Part shown: positions 34,512 through 41,962 of the stretch, piece by piece
Layout: every line of letters begins with the position of its first letter
How positions within the stretch are numbered: the first letter of the stretch is position 1
Assembly (NCBI GenBank): GCA_031367325.1
Contig: JANLPQ010000041.1
Location: forward strand, 13,274-77,273
Direction of reading: 5' to 3'
DNA length: 64,000 bases
Source: JAAFIP01 sp031367325
Lineage (GTDB): Bacteria; Pseudomonadota; Gammaproteobacteria; Burkholderiales; Burkholderiaceae_C
Notes under the pieces: generated by a model
What the model was told of the DNA's origin: nothing
The model's database searches: none
Seen by the model: only the letters and a program-made list of their open reading frames with translations
Translations under genes and position numbers: made by a program

Positions 34512-35750
34512 ATGGCTGATTTGACACAAAAGATCAAAAAGCTGTATGGCCATACCCCGCAAGGCCACGCTGGGCAGCTAGACCGTGAATCACAATACGT
34601 GTGGCGCTACACCACATCAAAAAGTGACTGCGAATTATCTTTGGCTATGCCCATCCGCGCCGCCAGCTACAACAGCAGCCAGCCACACCCTATTTTTTCA
34701 ATGAACCTGCCAGAGGGCGACCAGTTTTACCGGTTGTCGCAACGGTTCAAAAAGACTTTCGCCAAATTTGACGAAATGGCCATATTGTCTATCGTGGGCC
34801 ACGACCAAATCGGTCGCGTTCAGCTAACCCAAGAACTTGATGAGAAACGCACCAGGCGGGCTACAGTAGGCCTGGCGCAAATCAAACAAAGCCAAGCGCA
34901 TGAAAAACTGTTTGATTATTTAGCCGAGCAATACTACGACACCGGCATATCTGGTGCGCAACCTAAAGTTATGGTGCCAGATGCTGATGTAGTGGTGCCC
35001 GACAGCAAATCTACCGCGCGAAACTCAGATCTCATTATCAAAACCGGCGGCCTGCAATATCCATTTTTGAGCCAAAACGAATATGTGTGCATGCTGGCAG
35101 CCCAAAAAGCCGGCATAGAAGTGCCAGAATTCCACCTGTCCGATGACGGGTCGCTGTACATCATGCGGCGGTTTGACCTGCTAGCCGATGGCACCAAGCT
35201 AGGGTTTGAAGACTTTGCCGTACTGGGCAACGCAGGCTACGATGCCAAGGGTAACTACAAATACCAAGGCAGCTACGAGGCCATTGCCAAAATAATAGGC
35301 GCCTACTGCGGTGACAATAACGCTGTACTGCAAAAGCAAAACTACTTTGAATACCTTACCCTGTCTTGCATGGTGCGCAATGGCGACGCGCACCTGAAAA
35401 ATTTTGGCTTGATATATACGCACCCTGCAGCACCTGCCAGCACCATGCTGGCCCCATTGTTTGACGTAGTCACGACATCAGCCTACGACCACGAAGACAC
35501 CAGAACCCAAAGAGTGCTGTCTGACCGTACATTAGCCCTCAAGCTCAACAAGTCAGACAGCTACCCCACACGCAAACAGTTAGCAGACTTTGGCCGCACC
35601 GCATGCCACGTAGCCCAACCAGAACACGTGATACAGCGCATAGGCCAAGCTATGACCGAAGTAATGCAAGCCCACAAGACTCTTTTTTCCAAGGCATTTG
35701 GCGCCCGTATGGCATTGGAATGGGACAACGGTAAAACGTCTCTAGCGTAA
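34512..35750 (+). CDS. hipA: HipA-family serine/threonine kinase toxin
   Basis: 412 residues. An N-terminal HipA_N-like segment (FSMNLPEGDQFYRLSQRF) precedes the kinase region with SGAQPKVMV near 148, IIKTGGLQYP, IMRRFDL, and the catalytic NGDAHLKNFGLIY near 290 with the metal aspartate in LFDVVTT. HipA toxins phosphorylate aminoacyl-tRNA synthetases and cause dormancy. All core motifs are intact, so the toxin is probably active. It begins one base after hipB. Confidence 0.92.
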   Translation: MADLTQKIKKLYGHTPQGHAGQLDRESQYVWRYTTSKSDCELSLAMPIRAASYNSSQPHPIFSMNLPEGDQFYRLSQRFKKTFAKFDEMAILSIVGHDQIGRVQLTQELDEKRTRRATVGLAQIKQSQAHEKLFDYLAEQYYDTGISGAQPKVMVPDADVVVPDSKSTARNSDLIIKTGGLQYPFLSQNEYVCMLAAQKAGIEVPEFHLSDDGSLYIMRRFDLLADGTKLGFEDFAVLGNAGYDAKGNYKYQGSYEAIAKIIGAYCGDNNAVLQKQNYFEYLTLSCMVRNGDAHLKNFGLIYTHPAAPASTMLAPLFDVVTTSAYDHEDTRTQRVLSDRTLALKLNKSDSYPTRKQLADFGRTACHVAQPEHVIQRIGQAMTEVMQAHKTLFSKAFGARMALEWDNGKTSLA

Positions 35751-35761
35751 TAACGACATCA

Positions 35762-35826
35762 AATTACTATTAATTTCATAGCTGCTTGAGCAGGTTCTAC
35801 GGGCTAGAACGGTTAAAACGCTTATG
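35762..35826. repeat. Palindromic repeat copy 8, long form (core 35782-35793)
   Basis: Long version: AATTTCATAGCTGCTTGAGC followed by AGGTTCTACGGGCTAGAAC and GGTTAAAACGCTTA. It is nearly identical over about 60 bases to copies 9 and 10, which bracket the next toxin-antitoxin genes. Confidence 0.9.
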
Positions 35827-35882
35827 AAATCAGCCCTCAATAGCATTCAAAGTAAACAGGGTGCTGCTACGGATGGCTGAGG

Positions 35883-36206
35883 TTATGTCTTCCCATAAGT
35901 CGAGTCGTGGTCTGGGTAAACTTTAAGAAAGCGCATAAATTCGCCGTCTCTCATGGCCGTAGCTCGCCTGGCTTGCGTAATGCGCAGTGAATACACAGCA
36001 TCAATGCCTGCGGGTAGCCTGACACTACTAATTTTTTCCCACTCCAAACCCTGATCTTTATAAACTGGGTCCCAGCTAAGCTTTAGCAGTTTTTGCAGGG
36101 TGGCTAAAACCCTGCCGCGTTCATTTTTGTCTAATTCAAGCAGGCTCTTTAGAAACTCTGGGTTGTTGATGTCTAGTTTGACGCTATGGCTTGGTAGATT
36201 GGCCAT
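35883..36206 (-). CDS. Probable RelE-like toxin of an unclassified pair
   Basis: 107-residue basic-helical protein. A helical N-terminal half (FLKSLLELDKNERGRVLATL) is followed by a beta-rich half ending SLRITQARRATAMRDGEFMRFLKVYPDHD. The predicted alpha/beta arrangement and C-terminal Arg/Tyr/His residues resemble RelE/ParE-superfamily ribosome-dependent nucleases. Its ATG overlaps the end of the upstream gene by 23 bases, the classic antitoxin-toxin arrangement. I do not recognise the exact family. Confidence 0.6.
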   Translation of the reverse strand: MANLPSHSVKLDINNPEFLKSLLELDKNERGRVLATLQKLLKLSWDPVYKDQGLEWEKISSVRLPAGIDAVYSLRITQARRATAMRDGEFMRFLKVYPDHDSTYGKT

Positions 36207-36480
36207 GGTTCATGTCATCAAAAATTGCATTCACATCAGATTCTTGCGGCTTGTTGTTTGCGGCCCATGTGAGGGCTTGCTGCAGAGCTGCGTAGGCCGT
36301 AGGCTCATGCAACCAACGCTCGTTCTCAGGCACCACCACGGCGGTACGCACCAACCAAACGCCAGGCTCGCGTTCTTCTACCAGCACCTGTCGGCCCGCA
36401 TAGCCCTTACCCAAAGAAATTTGCCCGTTTGCGCCCACCAGCTTAACGCTAGTTTTAGGCCCAGCCACCGCTGCATTCAT
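36184..36480 (-). CDS. Probable antitoxin of the unclassified pair
   Basis: 98-residue protein. The N-terminal part (TSVKLVGANGQISLGKGYAG, then QVLVEEREPGVWLVRTAVV) looks like a small beta-barrel, AbrB- or SpoVT-like domain. A Trp/Asn/Asp-rich C-terminal tail (NAIFDDMNHGQS) could embrace the toxin. It lies directly upstream of, and overlaps, the RelE-like gene. The ATG at 36480 is chosen; an in-frame start at 36516 would add 12 residues. Confidence 0.6.
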   Translation of the reverse strand: MNAAVAGPKTSVKLVGANGQISLGKGYAGRQVLVEEREPGVWLVRTAVVVPENERWLHEPTAYAALQQALTWAANNKPQESDVNAIFDDMNHGQSTKP

Positions 36481-36665
36481 ATCGTGACCCCTCATCAAAC
36501 CGCTTGAAAACGCCAAGCCTCGCGTAATTTAGTGCGGTAGTAAATTAGTGCTGCACCAATTATAACTAGTACTCGAAGCGATGGCGTTGCTAAACGTGCG
36601 CGGCAATCATAGTGTGTCAAGCCTGCCGCAATCAAAGTGTCTTCTTAGCTGTTTTGTGCTAATCT

Positions 36666-36863
36666 ATGCCTATGAATGCAGTTTTAGACCCCATCGTCTC
36701 CGAGTTTGACACCCAAGAACAAGCAGCTAGCTACGACCGCTGGCTACTTGCTAAGGTGCAAAAAGCCCAAGACAGCACACAGCCGTTGATTTCACATGAC
36801 CAAGTTATGTCCCAAGCACGCGCATTGATTGAATCAAAAAGAAAGCCACATGCTGCTGGTTGA
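36666..36863 (+). CDS. RelB/StbD-like antitoxin
   Basis: 65 residues. VSEFDTQEQAASYDRWLLAKV is typical of RelB/StbD-like stability proteins paired with ParE/RelE toxins, and LISHDQVMSQARALIESKR forms the C-terminal helix. An ATG two codons downstream (36672) may be the start. The toxin gene begins 14 bases before this one ends. Confidence 0.82.
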   Translation: MPMNAVLDPIVSEFDTQEQAASYDRWLLAKVQKAQDSTQPLISHDQVMSQARALIESKRKPHAAG

Positions 36864-37128
36864 ATGGCGGGAAGAGGCGAAACAAGATTTACTAGAAATA
36901 CTTGATTTCATAAGCCAACGCAATGAAATAGCCGCGTTAGATTTGCAACATCGCATAGACCGCGCAGTAGAGCATCCTAGCGATCACCCCTACCTGTACA
37001 AGCCAAGTCTTAAAATTCCCGGCGTCAGAGAATTGGTAGCACATCCAAACTATATCGTTTACTACCAAGTCACAAGCAAAGTTGAGATATTGTCGGTAGT
37101 ACATGCGCGTCGGCAATATCCACTATAA
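36850..37128 (+). CDS. RelE/ParE-family toxin
   Basis: 92 residues with the ParE fold signature: VEWREEAKQDLLEILDFISQ at the start, PYLYKPSLKIPGVRELVAHP in the middle, YIVYYQVTSKVEILSVVHARRQYP at the end. ParE toxins inhibit gyrase and RelE toxins cleave mRNA on ribosomes; sequence alone does not decide. The ATG at 36850 is preferred over a TTG at 36829. It overlaps the antitoxin gene by 14 bases. Confidence 0.88.
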   Translation: MLLVEWREEAKQDLLEILDFISQRNEIAALDLQHRIDRAVEHPSDHPYLYKPSLKIPGVRELVAHPNYIVYYQVTSKVEILSVVHARRQYPL

Positions 37129-37182
37129 ATTTCATAGCTGCTTGAGCAGGTTCTACGGCCTAGAACGGTTAAAACGCTTATA
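37118..37182. repeat. Palindromic repeat copy 9, long form (core 37138-37149)
   Basis: Almost identical to copies 8 and 10 (CATAGCTGCTTGAGCAGG, then TTCTACGGCCTAGAACGG). It overlaps the 3' end of the ParE-like gene. Confidence 0.9.
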
Positions 37183-37199
37183 AAATTATGCTTTTAACC

Positions 37200-37580
37200 A
37201 TGCACATTCGACCCATCCACACCCCAGCAGACTACCAATCTACACTCAAAGAAGTCTCCGCTTTGGTCGACGCCGACCCGCCACGCGGCACACTTGACGC
37301 AGACCGGCTAGAAATACTGGGTACTTTGCTACAGGCCTACCAACCCTAGACCTATTAGGTGCAGCACTACCCGCTAGAGCTGCCCGACCCCATAGAAGCC
37401 ATTAAATTCCGCATGGACCAACAAGGCCTGGCGGCTAAAGACCTGCAACCCATGATTGGCGGGTTAAATCGCGTGTATGAAGTGCTCAACCGAAAACGCC
37501 CCTTAAGCCTGAGCATGGTGCGCCGTTTAAACGCGACCCTAGGTATTTCTGCAGAATGCCTCATTCGAGAGGTGGCCTAA
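37200..37580 (+). pseudogene. higA-like antitoxin broken by two in-frame amber codons
   Basis: One continuous frame: MHIRPIHTPADYQSTLKEV through LLQAYQP, then TAG (37347-37349), two codons (Thr-Tyr), TAG (37356-37358), then VQHYPLELPDPIEAIKFRMD, a HigA-type HTH and AECLIREVA. Intact relatives run straight through this junction, and a single C-to-T change in each of two CAG codons explains both stops. The C-terminal half could still be translated from the GTG at 37359 (73 residues with the whole HTH). No higB toxin is adjacent. An ATG at 37188 is also in frame. Confidence 0.8.
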
Positions 37581-37699
37581 CTTCAGTACAAACGCTGGGC
37601 ACAGTGCGGTTAGACGGCAGATAGCGCAGGCCGATATGTAACATAACCAGCGCAACTCAGCGCCTAACAGCGCTTTAAGCTGCCGACTACCAGCCACAA

Positions 37700-37765
37700 T
37701 CCACTACAAATTTCATAGCTGCTTGAGCAGGTTCTACGGCCTAGAACACCTAAAACACGTATAAA
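37700..37765. repeat. Palindromic repeat copy 10, long form (core 37719-37730)
   Basis: Third near-identical long copy, same orientation as copies 8 and 9. It diverges only at its right end (AACACCTAAAACACGTATA). Confidence 0.9.
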
Positions 37766-37966
37766 ACAAGCGCTATAGGCGAATCCAGCCAACATGTTAC
37801 AAAGTTGGCCAAAAACTGACCAAAATGCCGTCGCAAACTGTCACAACTGACAAAAATGTAAGCCACCTAAAACCTGTGCCAAGCCCGGTGTTGCACAAAT
37901 AATCGCAAAACCGCCCAAAAGCAGCCTTTCTTCACACATTTAGCACGGTAGCCTAGCGCAAACCTG

Positions 37967-37984
37967 TTGGCACGCGGTTTGCAA
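37967..37984 (+). promoter_or_regulatory. Sigma-54 promoter of pilA
   Basis: TTGGCACGCGGTTTGCAA matches the -24/-12 consensus (TGGCAC-N5-TTGCA), with GG and GC exactly ten bases apart. It lies about 40 bases upstream of the pilA ATG, as expected for PilSR/RpoN-controlled major pilins. Confidence 0.88.
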
Positions 37985-38021
37985 CTATTCTTGGCTTTCT
38001 AACCTAACTGGAGATTTTTAT

Positions 38022-38459
38022 ATGAAGCGTACTCTGCAAAAGGGTTTTACCCTAATCGAATTGATGATCGTTGTAGCGATTATCGGTATTCTGGCTGCCG
38101 TGGCATTGCCTGCTTACCAAGACTACACCGTGCGTGCACGTGTTACCGAAGGCTTGGTTTTGGCCAGTACTGGTAAACTTGCAGTTGCCGAAAATGCCTC
38201 AAATGGCCGCTCCTTCACTTCTGGTTGGACACCGCCAACTGCAACACAAGGTGTTAGCCAAATTGCTATAAGCACTACTGGCATGATTACAATCGATTAC
38301 ACCGTAAAAGCTGGTGGCGGTAGTATTATCATGTCCCCATCAAGTGGCGGTACATTAGGCTTAACAGAAGGTACCCCTCCATCAGGTGGTTCTATCTCTT
38401 GGGATTGCACAGGCGGATCTTTGCAAGACAAATATAAACCGGCACAGTGCCGCAAATAA
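38022..38459 (+). CDS. pilA: Type IV major pilin
   Basis: 145-residue type IVa pilin. The short basic leader MKRTLQKG is cleaved by PilD before FTLIELMIVVAIIGILAAVA, with Glu5 of the mature N-terminal helix present. The C-terminal disulfide loop is bounded by the cysteines in SWDCTGG and PAQCRK. The Ser/Thr/Gly-rich globular domain offers glycosylation sites, and a PglL-like ligase follows immediately. It has its own sigma-54 promoter, a GGAG ribosome-binding site and a downstream terminator. Confidence 0.96.
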   Translation: MKRTLQKGFTLIELMIVVAIIGILAAVALPAYQDYTVRARVTEGLVLASTGKLAVAENASNGRSFTSGWTPPTATQGVSQIAISTTGMITIDYTVKAGGGSIIMSPSSGGTLGLTEGTPPSGGSISWDCTGGSLQDKYKPAQCRK

Positions 38460-38482
38460 TTTCTTAATGTAAAAAGTTATTC

Positions 38483-38503
38483 GAGCCCTCCGGGGCTCTT
38501 TTT
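38483..38503 (+). terminator. Intrinsic terminator of pilA
   Basis: Hairpin GAGCCC / GGGCTC with a TCCG tetraloop and a TTTTT tail, 24 bases after the pilA stop and 24 bases before the next ATG. Partial readthrough would link pilin and ligase expression. Confidence 0.92.
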
Positions 38504-38526
38504 GTTTGTGTCGACGAAGTTAAATT

Positions 38527-40371
38527 ATGACTATCAAAATCAATTCGACGATCTTATGCGCAGTTGGGGCGTTATCGGTAGCCATTTCAACCAAACCCCT
38601 AGGTAAAATATATCCAGCTTTGCTGAACGAACTGGTTTGCGCGATTGTCTGGATGACGGTCTGTGTTTTTATACTGTTTAAAAAACGCGATCTCAAAGGC
38701 GTTGTGGCATCTGTTTCTGTGCCTTTGTGTGCGTTGGGTTTGATGGTGATTTTGTTGGTAGCGCAGTCTTTAGCAGGCCACAGCACAAGTTACCTAGGCG
38801 TAGTTATTCGCGAAGTGATTTCTTTGCTAATGGCTGCAACAGTGCTATGTGTAGGTGCCAGCATGGGACTAAAACGCAAAAATGCGCAACAGCTTGATGG
38901 CCCACATCTGCAGCTAGCTAGCAAAATCATAGTAGGCGTAGCATTGGTTCAGGCTGCGTTTGGATGGTTGCAGTATCTTGAGCTGCATTTGCAACTTGGA
39001 TTTGTGAGCTTGCTCAGTGTCAGCGGTCGAGTATTCGGTAACGTTAGGCAGTTTAATTTATATGCCTTGCTAATGTTGCTAGGTTTAGTTGGCTGCGCTT
39101 ATTTGATCTCGCAGCCAACGCCGCAAATTGACAGGGAACTGGGGCCTTTGCAATCTAATCGCACAAAGACTAAGTTACATAATGCTGCTACCTTAGCAAT
39201 AAGTATCGTAATCTGCGGCGCGCTGGTGGCCAGTGCATCTAGATTTGGCATGGTGGGGGCCGTATTGTTGGCGACGATAGGCTTGCTTGATATTAAAAGC
39301 AATAGAAAAAGAGCTTTGTTTCTGTGTGCAATACCACTCGTGTACGGGGTTTTTTATTTAACCTTTGCTTGGCTAGATTCACAAGATGTACTGCCATTTT
39401 ATGGAACTCAGCGCGCACTTTCTTATAAAGCCGTTAGCGCTGAAAGTAACCAAGATCGCCTAGAGATCTGGCGAAGTTCAATAGAATTAATCCGCCAAAA
39501 TCCTTGGTTCGGGGTTGGTTTCTCTATGCTTGCGATACGCAGTGGACTCGAAACGTCGATTGGTCGGCTGGATTCCTACTTAGACTATGCACACAATCTA
39601 CCTCTGCAATGGGCTTTGGACTATGGCGTTCCTGCAATGTTTGTGTTGATAAGCTTACTCGTTTGTTCACTGTGGAAATTGCGCAAAATGCTCCAAACAT
39701 CAAATGGGCGCTTATTTGCTGTTTTCATCTGTCTGCCGTTGCTTCATGAAATGGTGGAATTTCCACTCCATTATTTGCTTTTTTTGCTACCGTGGTGTTT
39801 TGTCTTGGGCTATGGCCTTGCCAGCTATTCTGCGAGCCCTCATGCTTTCGAAGATGCTGCGGATAATGATAATTTTGTTGTCCAAAAGAATACTGGCACT
39901 AACTGGATTCTTGTGCCGCTTTTGTTACTTGCAAGCGCCATATTTGCGATAAACGACGCTAAGAAAGCTCAGTTATTCTACGACCCTGTTAAACAAGGAG
40001 ACATAGAAAACGCAATACAAACGACGTATAGCACCATGGCATTCCAAAACATCGTTGATTATGCTTTTGTTCAAATCATACCCGTCAGCGTCGATAATGC
40101 TCCAGCCATGCATCGCTTAGTAGCTGCGGCATCTGAGCTTAAATTTGATTACTTGATGGCCAGCATCTACATTCGTGCAGCTGCACTAGACAACCAAGTG
40201 TGCACCGCAAAGAGCATTGCTTATAGAGTTATTAATGCTGATATAAAGTCGAGGAAAATTATTTTTGATCAGATCAACAAATGGCCAGAACCTGTTTTCC
40301 GCAACATTGAGAGCTACATTCAAAAACCGTACATTATTCGCTGGAGCAAGACGCTTCCAAAGGATTGCTAG
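38527..40371 (+). CDS. PglL/Wzy-type O-oligosaccharyltransferase (pilin glycosylation)
   Basis: 614-residue polytopic membrane protein with about 11-12 helices and a large soluble C-terminal part. RVFGNVRQFNLYALLM corresponds to the GNxxQxN region of PglL enzymes. The Wzy_C domain spans RLEIWRSSIELIRQNPWFGVGF to YAHNLPLQWALDYG (catalytic-type histidine) and HEMVEFPLHYLLFLLPW. The C-terminal region matches the Wzy_C_2 layout. It would transfer a lipid-linked glycan to periplasmic proteins; pilin, encoded just upstream, is the obvious substrate. The gene reads visibly more AT-rich than its surroundings, suggesting recent acquisition. Confidence 0.85.
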   Translation: MTIKINSTILCAVGALSVAISTKPLGKIYPALLNELVCAIVWMTVCVFILFKKRDLKGVVASVSVPLCALGLMVILLVAQSLAGHSTSYLGVVIREVISLLMAATVLCVGASMGLKRKNAQQLDGPHLQLASKIIVGVALVQAAFGWLQYLELHLQLGFVSLLSVSGRVFGNVRQFNLYALLMLLGLVGCAYLISQPTPQIDRELGPLQSNRTKTKLHNAATLAISIVICGALVASASRFGMVGAVLLATIGLLDIKSNRKRALFLCAIPLVYGVFYLTFAWLDSQDVLPFYGTQRALSYKAVSAESNQDRLEIWRSSIELIRQNPWFGVGFSMLAIRSGLETSIGRLDSYLDYAHNLPLQWALDYGVPAMFVLISLLVCSLWKLRKMLQTSNGRLFAVFICLPLLHEMVEFPLHYLLFLLPWCFVLGYGLASYSASPHAFEDAADNDNFVVQKNTGTNWILVPLLLLASAIFAINDAKKAQLFYDPVKQGDIENAIQTTYSTMAFQNIVDYAFVQIIPVSVDNAPAMHRLVAAASELKFDYLMASIYIRAAALDNQVCTAKSIAYRVINADIKSRKIIFDQINKWPEPVFRNIESYIQKPYIIRWSKTLPKDC

Positions 40372-40508
40372 TAGTAGGTTTGAACGCGGCCGGGCATGCA
40401 GCTTCACTAGCGCCCGTTTACGCAATAGCTTTACAATAAATATAAAATATTGTGTGATCATTATCAACGATAAAACCAAAGCCTTTAGAGTTTAGGGGCA
40501 GCGCGCAA

Positions 40509-40637
40509 GACGGGTTACGCGCTTTTCCCGTTTCGGCAAAACGTGAAGCAGGCCATCAGCTAGACCAAGTGCAAAACGGTCTTGAACTGGACAACTAGAA
40601 GCCTATGCCCAACATAGGCGCTGCAGCGCTAAGTATG
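40509..40637 (+). pseudogene. higB-like (Gp49 family) toxin fragment
   Basis: The frame reads DGLRAFPVSAKREAGHQLDQ, then VQNGLELDN, a TAG at 40596-40598, and KPMPNIG. This matches the middle of Gp49-like HigB toxins, where a tryptophan, aspartate or phenylalanine precedes KPMP. Both ends are missing: no N-terminal start is found, and after GAA the frame runs into the following higA-like relic. Not functional. Confidence 0.7.
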
Positions 40638-40916
40638 AAAAACACTCAATTTGCAAACGTATAGGATGCCATTGGAGACACTCCCGAAGAGGCAGAAAAC
40701 ATGAAGCTGCGCTCTAGCCTAATGATTGCGTTAAAAGCGCACCTGCACTGTACCGGGCTAAGCCAAATATAAGCGGCCAAACTGTTTGGCGTAACACCGC
40801 CCCGGGTGTCAGACCTAATGCGCGGAAAGATTAACCTGTTTGGCCTGGATTCTCTGGTCAACATGGCAGTAGCTGCGGGTTTGCATATTGAGCTGCGGGT
40901 GACTGAGGAGATGTAG
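40635..40916 (+). pseudogene. XRE/HigA-type antitoxin relic with two in-frame stops
   Basis: The frame from the ATG at 40635 reads MKNTQFANV, TAG (40662-40664), DAIGDTPEEAENMKLRSSLM, ..., GLSQI, TAA (40770-40772), AAKLFGVTPPRVSDLMRGKI, NLFGLDSLVNMAVAAG and IELRVTEEM. Intact relatives have a tryptophan before DAI and a Gln/Glu before AAKLFGV. It follows the higB fragment directly, so the two are remains of one toxin-antitoxin operon. Confidence 0.78.
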
Positions 40917-40947
40917 ACTAGCGCAAACCGCAAGGAGAAAGCAAGTT

Positions 40948-41214
40948 ATGAAAAAAACTCAACTTAAACCCATACCAAAATTCCATGAAGAAAAGCTGGA
41001 ACAAGCCTTTTGGGGTAGTGCAGATTCAACAGACTATATCGATTGGTCTAAGGCCAAGCCAGCAGTGTTTGTCAGCCTCAAACCCAGCACCACCACCATT
41101 TCAATTCGCCTGCCACAGTCGTTGTTGGACTCTATCAAGCTAGCAGCCAACGCACGCGATGTGCCCTACCAGTCGCTCATCAAGGTGTGGTTGCAAGAGC
41201 GTGTCAGGGCGTAG
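40948..41214 (+). CDS. CopG/BrnA-like antitoxin without its toxin
   Basis: 88 residues. KPIPKFHEEKLEQAFWGSAD and DYIDWSKAKP form the typical N-terminal part of BrnA-like antitoxins. TTTISIRLPQSLLDSIKLAA, then VPYQSLIKVWLQERV, is the C-terminal ribbon-helix-helix DNA-binding region. AAGGAG precedes the ATG. BrnA normally follows a brnT toxin gene; here the upstream position is occupied by a decayed higBA pair, so it seems to be an orphan or may protect against toxins elsewhere. Confidence 0.75.
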   Translation: MKKTQLKPIPKFHEEKLEQAFWGSADSTDYIDWSKAKPAVFVSLKPSTTTISIRLPQSLLDSIKLAANARDVPYQSLIKVWLQERVRA

Positions 41215-41286
41215 GGTTGTCTGTAGATGAAGTGGGCTGCAGTGGCCAGCAGCGCTTTGTCAAAATATTGACTTTTGTATTCAACA

Positions 41287-41418
41287 TCAATGTTGCGATA
41301 CTAGATCTGAGAGCCTAATGACTTCTAGGCCTTCCCTAGACTCTACGGCGTTGAAGTCTTTGTCGTGGGTAATAAAGTAGGTGCAGCCTGCGTGGTGGGC
41401 TGTGGCGTAGTGCAGAGC
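41287..41418 (-). pseudogene. 3' fragment of a VapC-like PIN-domain toxin gene
   Basis: The minus-strand frame reads QVFALHYATAHHAGCTYFIT, then HDKDFNAVESREGLEVIRLS, DLVSQH and a stop at 41287-41289. This is the C-terminal third of a PIN domain (D in ITHDKDF). The frame has no start and begins where the DUF3368 gene ends, in a different frame. It is a remnant, probably truncated by the event that placed the DUF3368 pair here. Confidence 0.65.
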
Positions 41419-41429
41419 AAACACTTGCG

Positions 41430-41957
41430 CTAAAACCGCGCTTCTTCTTGCAACGCAAAAGCCTGCACCTGCGCGCCTAGCCAGATACCGTGGGCACGCA
41501 GCCGTGTAAAGCTGTCGGTTAAATTACCTGTTAACCCTAGCTTGCGCGCCTTGAGCAATATGCCGATGCTGCCAGTCACACTTAATCCAGCTAAGCGGGC
41601 TGCGCGCCTGCCTACTACCTCGTCAATTGCAACCAGTGATATGTCTTGGTCTAGTGCTGCTTGAATCACCGATGCTTCACCGCGGTCTAGTGTGTTGAGC
41701 AAATACGGCGCTATGGCGCGCGGGCTGGTTAGCGGTTTAAGCCATGCGTGAGCTTGCATAAATTCAGCCACTCCGGGGCGCTGCATTCCGCCTGCAATGA
41801 GCTCGGCTGCGACTTCACTGGTTACCACAACCTGTGCGTACAGTTGACGCAAAATGTCTAAGCTGCCGCATGCGACAGACAGCGTAATCAGCGGTGTGGT
41901 GTCGGTTACTAGTCGCCCTACAGGCTGCGGGCTAGCTTGGCTTACAGTGTCTGCCAC
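41430..41957 (-). CDS. DUF3368 PIN-like toxin
   Basis: 175 residues with a PIN-like nuclease layout: VTDTTPLITLSVACGSLDIL (first acidic residue), VVTSEVAAELIAGG, LDRGEASVIQAALDQ, SLVAIDEVVGRRAARLAGL and VTGSIGILLKARKLGL. This matches DUF3368 proteins, which pair with UPF0175 antitoxins. It starts with GTG five bases after the antitoxin stop. Likely activity is RNA cleavage. Confidence 0.85.
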   Translation of the reverse strand: MADTVSQASPQPVGRLVTDTTPLITLSVACGSLDILRQLYAQVVVTSEVAAELIAGGMQRPGVAEFMQAHAWLKPLTSPRAIAPYLLNTLDRGEASVIQAALDQDISLVAIDEVVGRRAARLAGLSVTGSIGILLKARKLGLTGNLTDSFTRLRAHGIWLGAQVQAFALQEEARF

Positions 41958-41962
41958 TGGCT

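Larger units (their letters stand above)
37581..38021. other. Intergenic region and pilA regulatory region
   Basis: 441 bases without a gene. It holds repeat copy 10, an inverted repeat TGTCA-CAAC-TGACA at 37839-37852 that could be an activator (PilR-type) site, and a sigma-54 promoter just upstream of pilA. Confidence 0.6.

Noticed and set aside
41215..41286. Possible further toxin fragment on the minus strand (FDKALLATAAHFIYRQ-like reading)
   Set aside because: No start codon, very short, and partly antisense to the BrnA-like gene end; no family could be supported.
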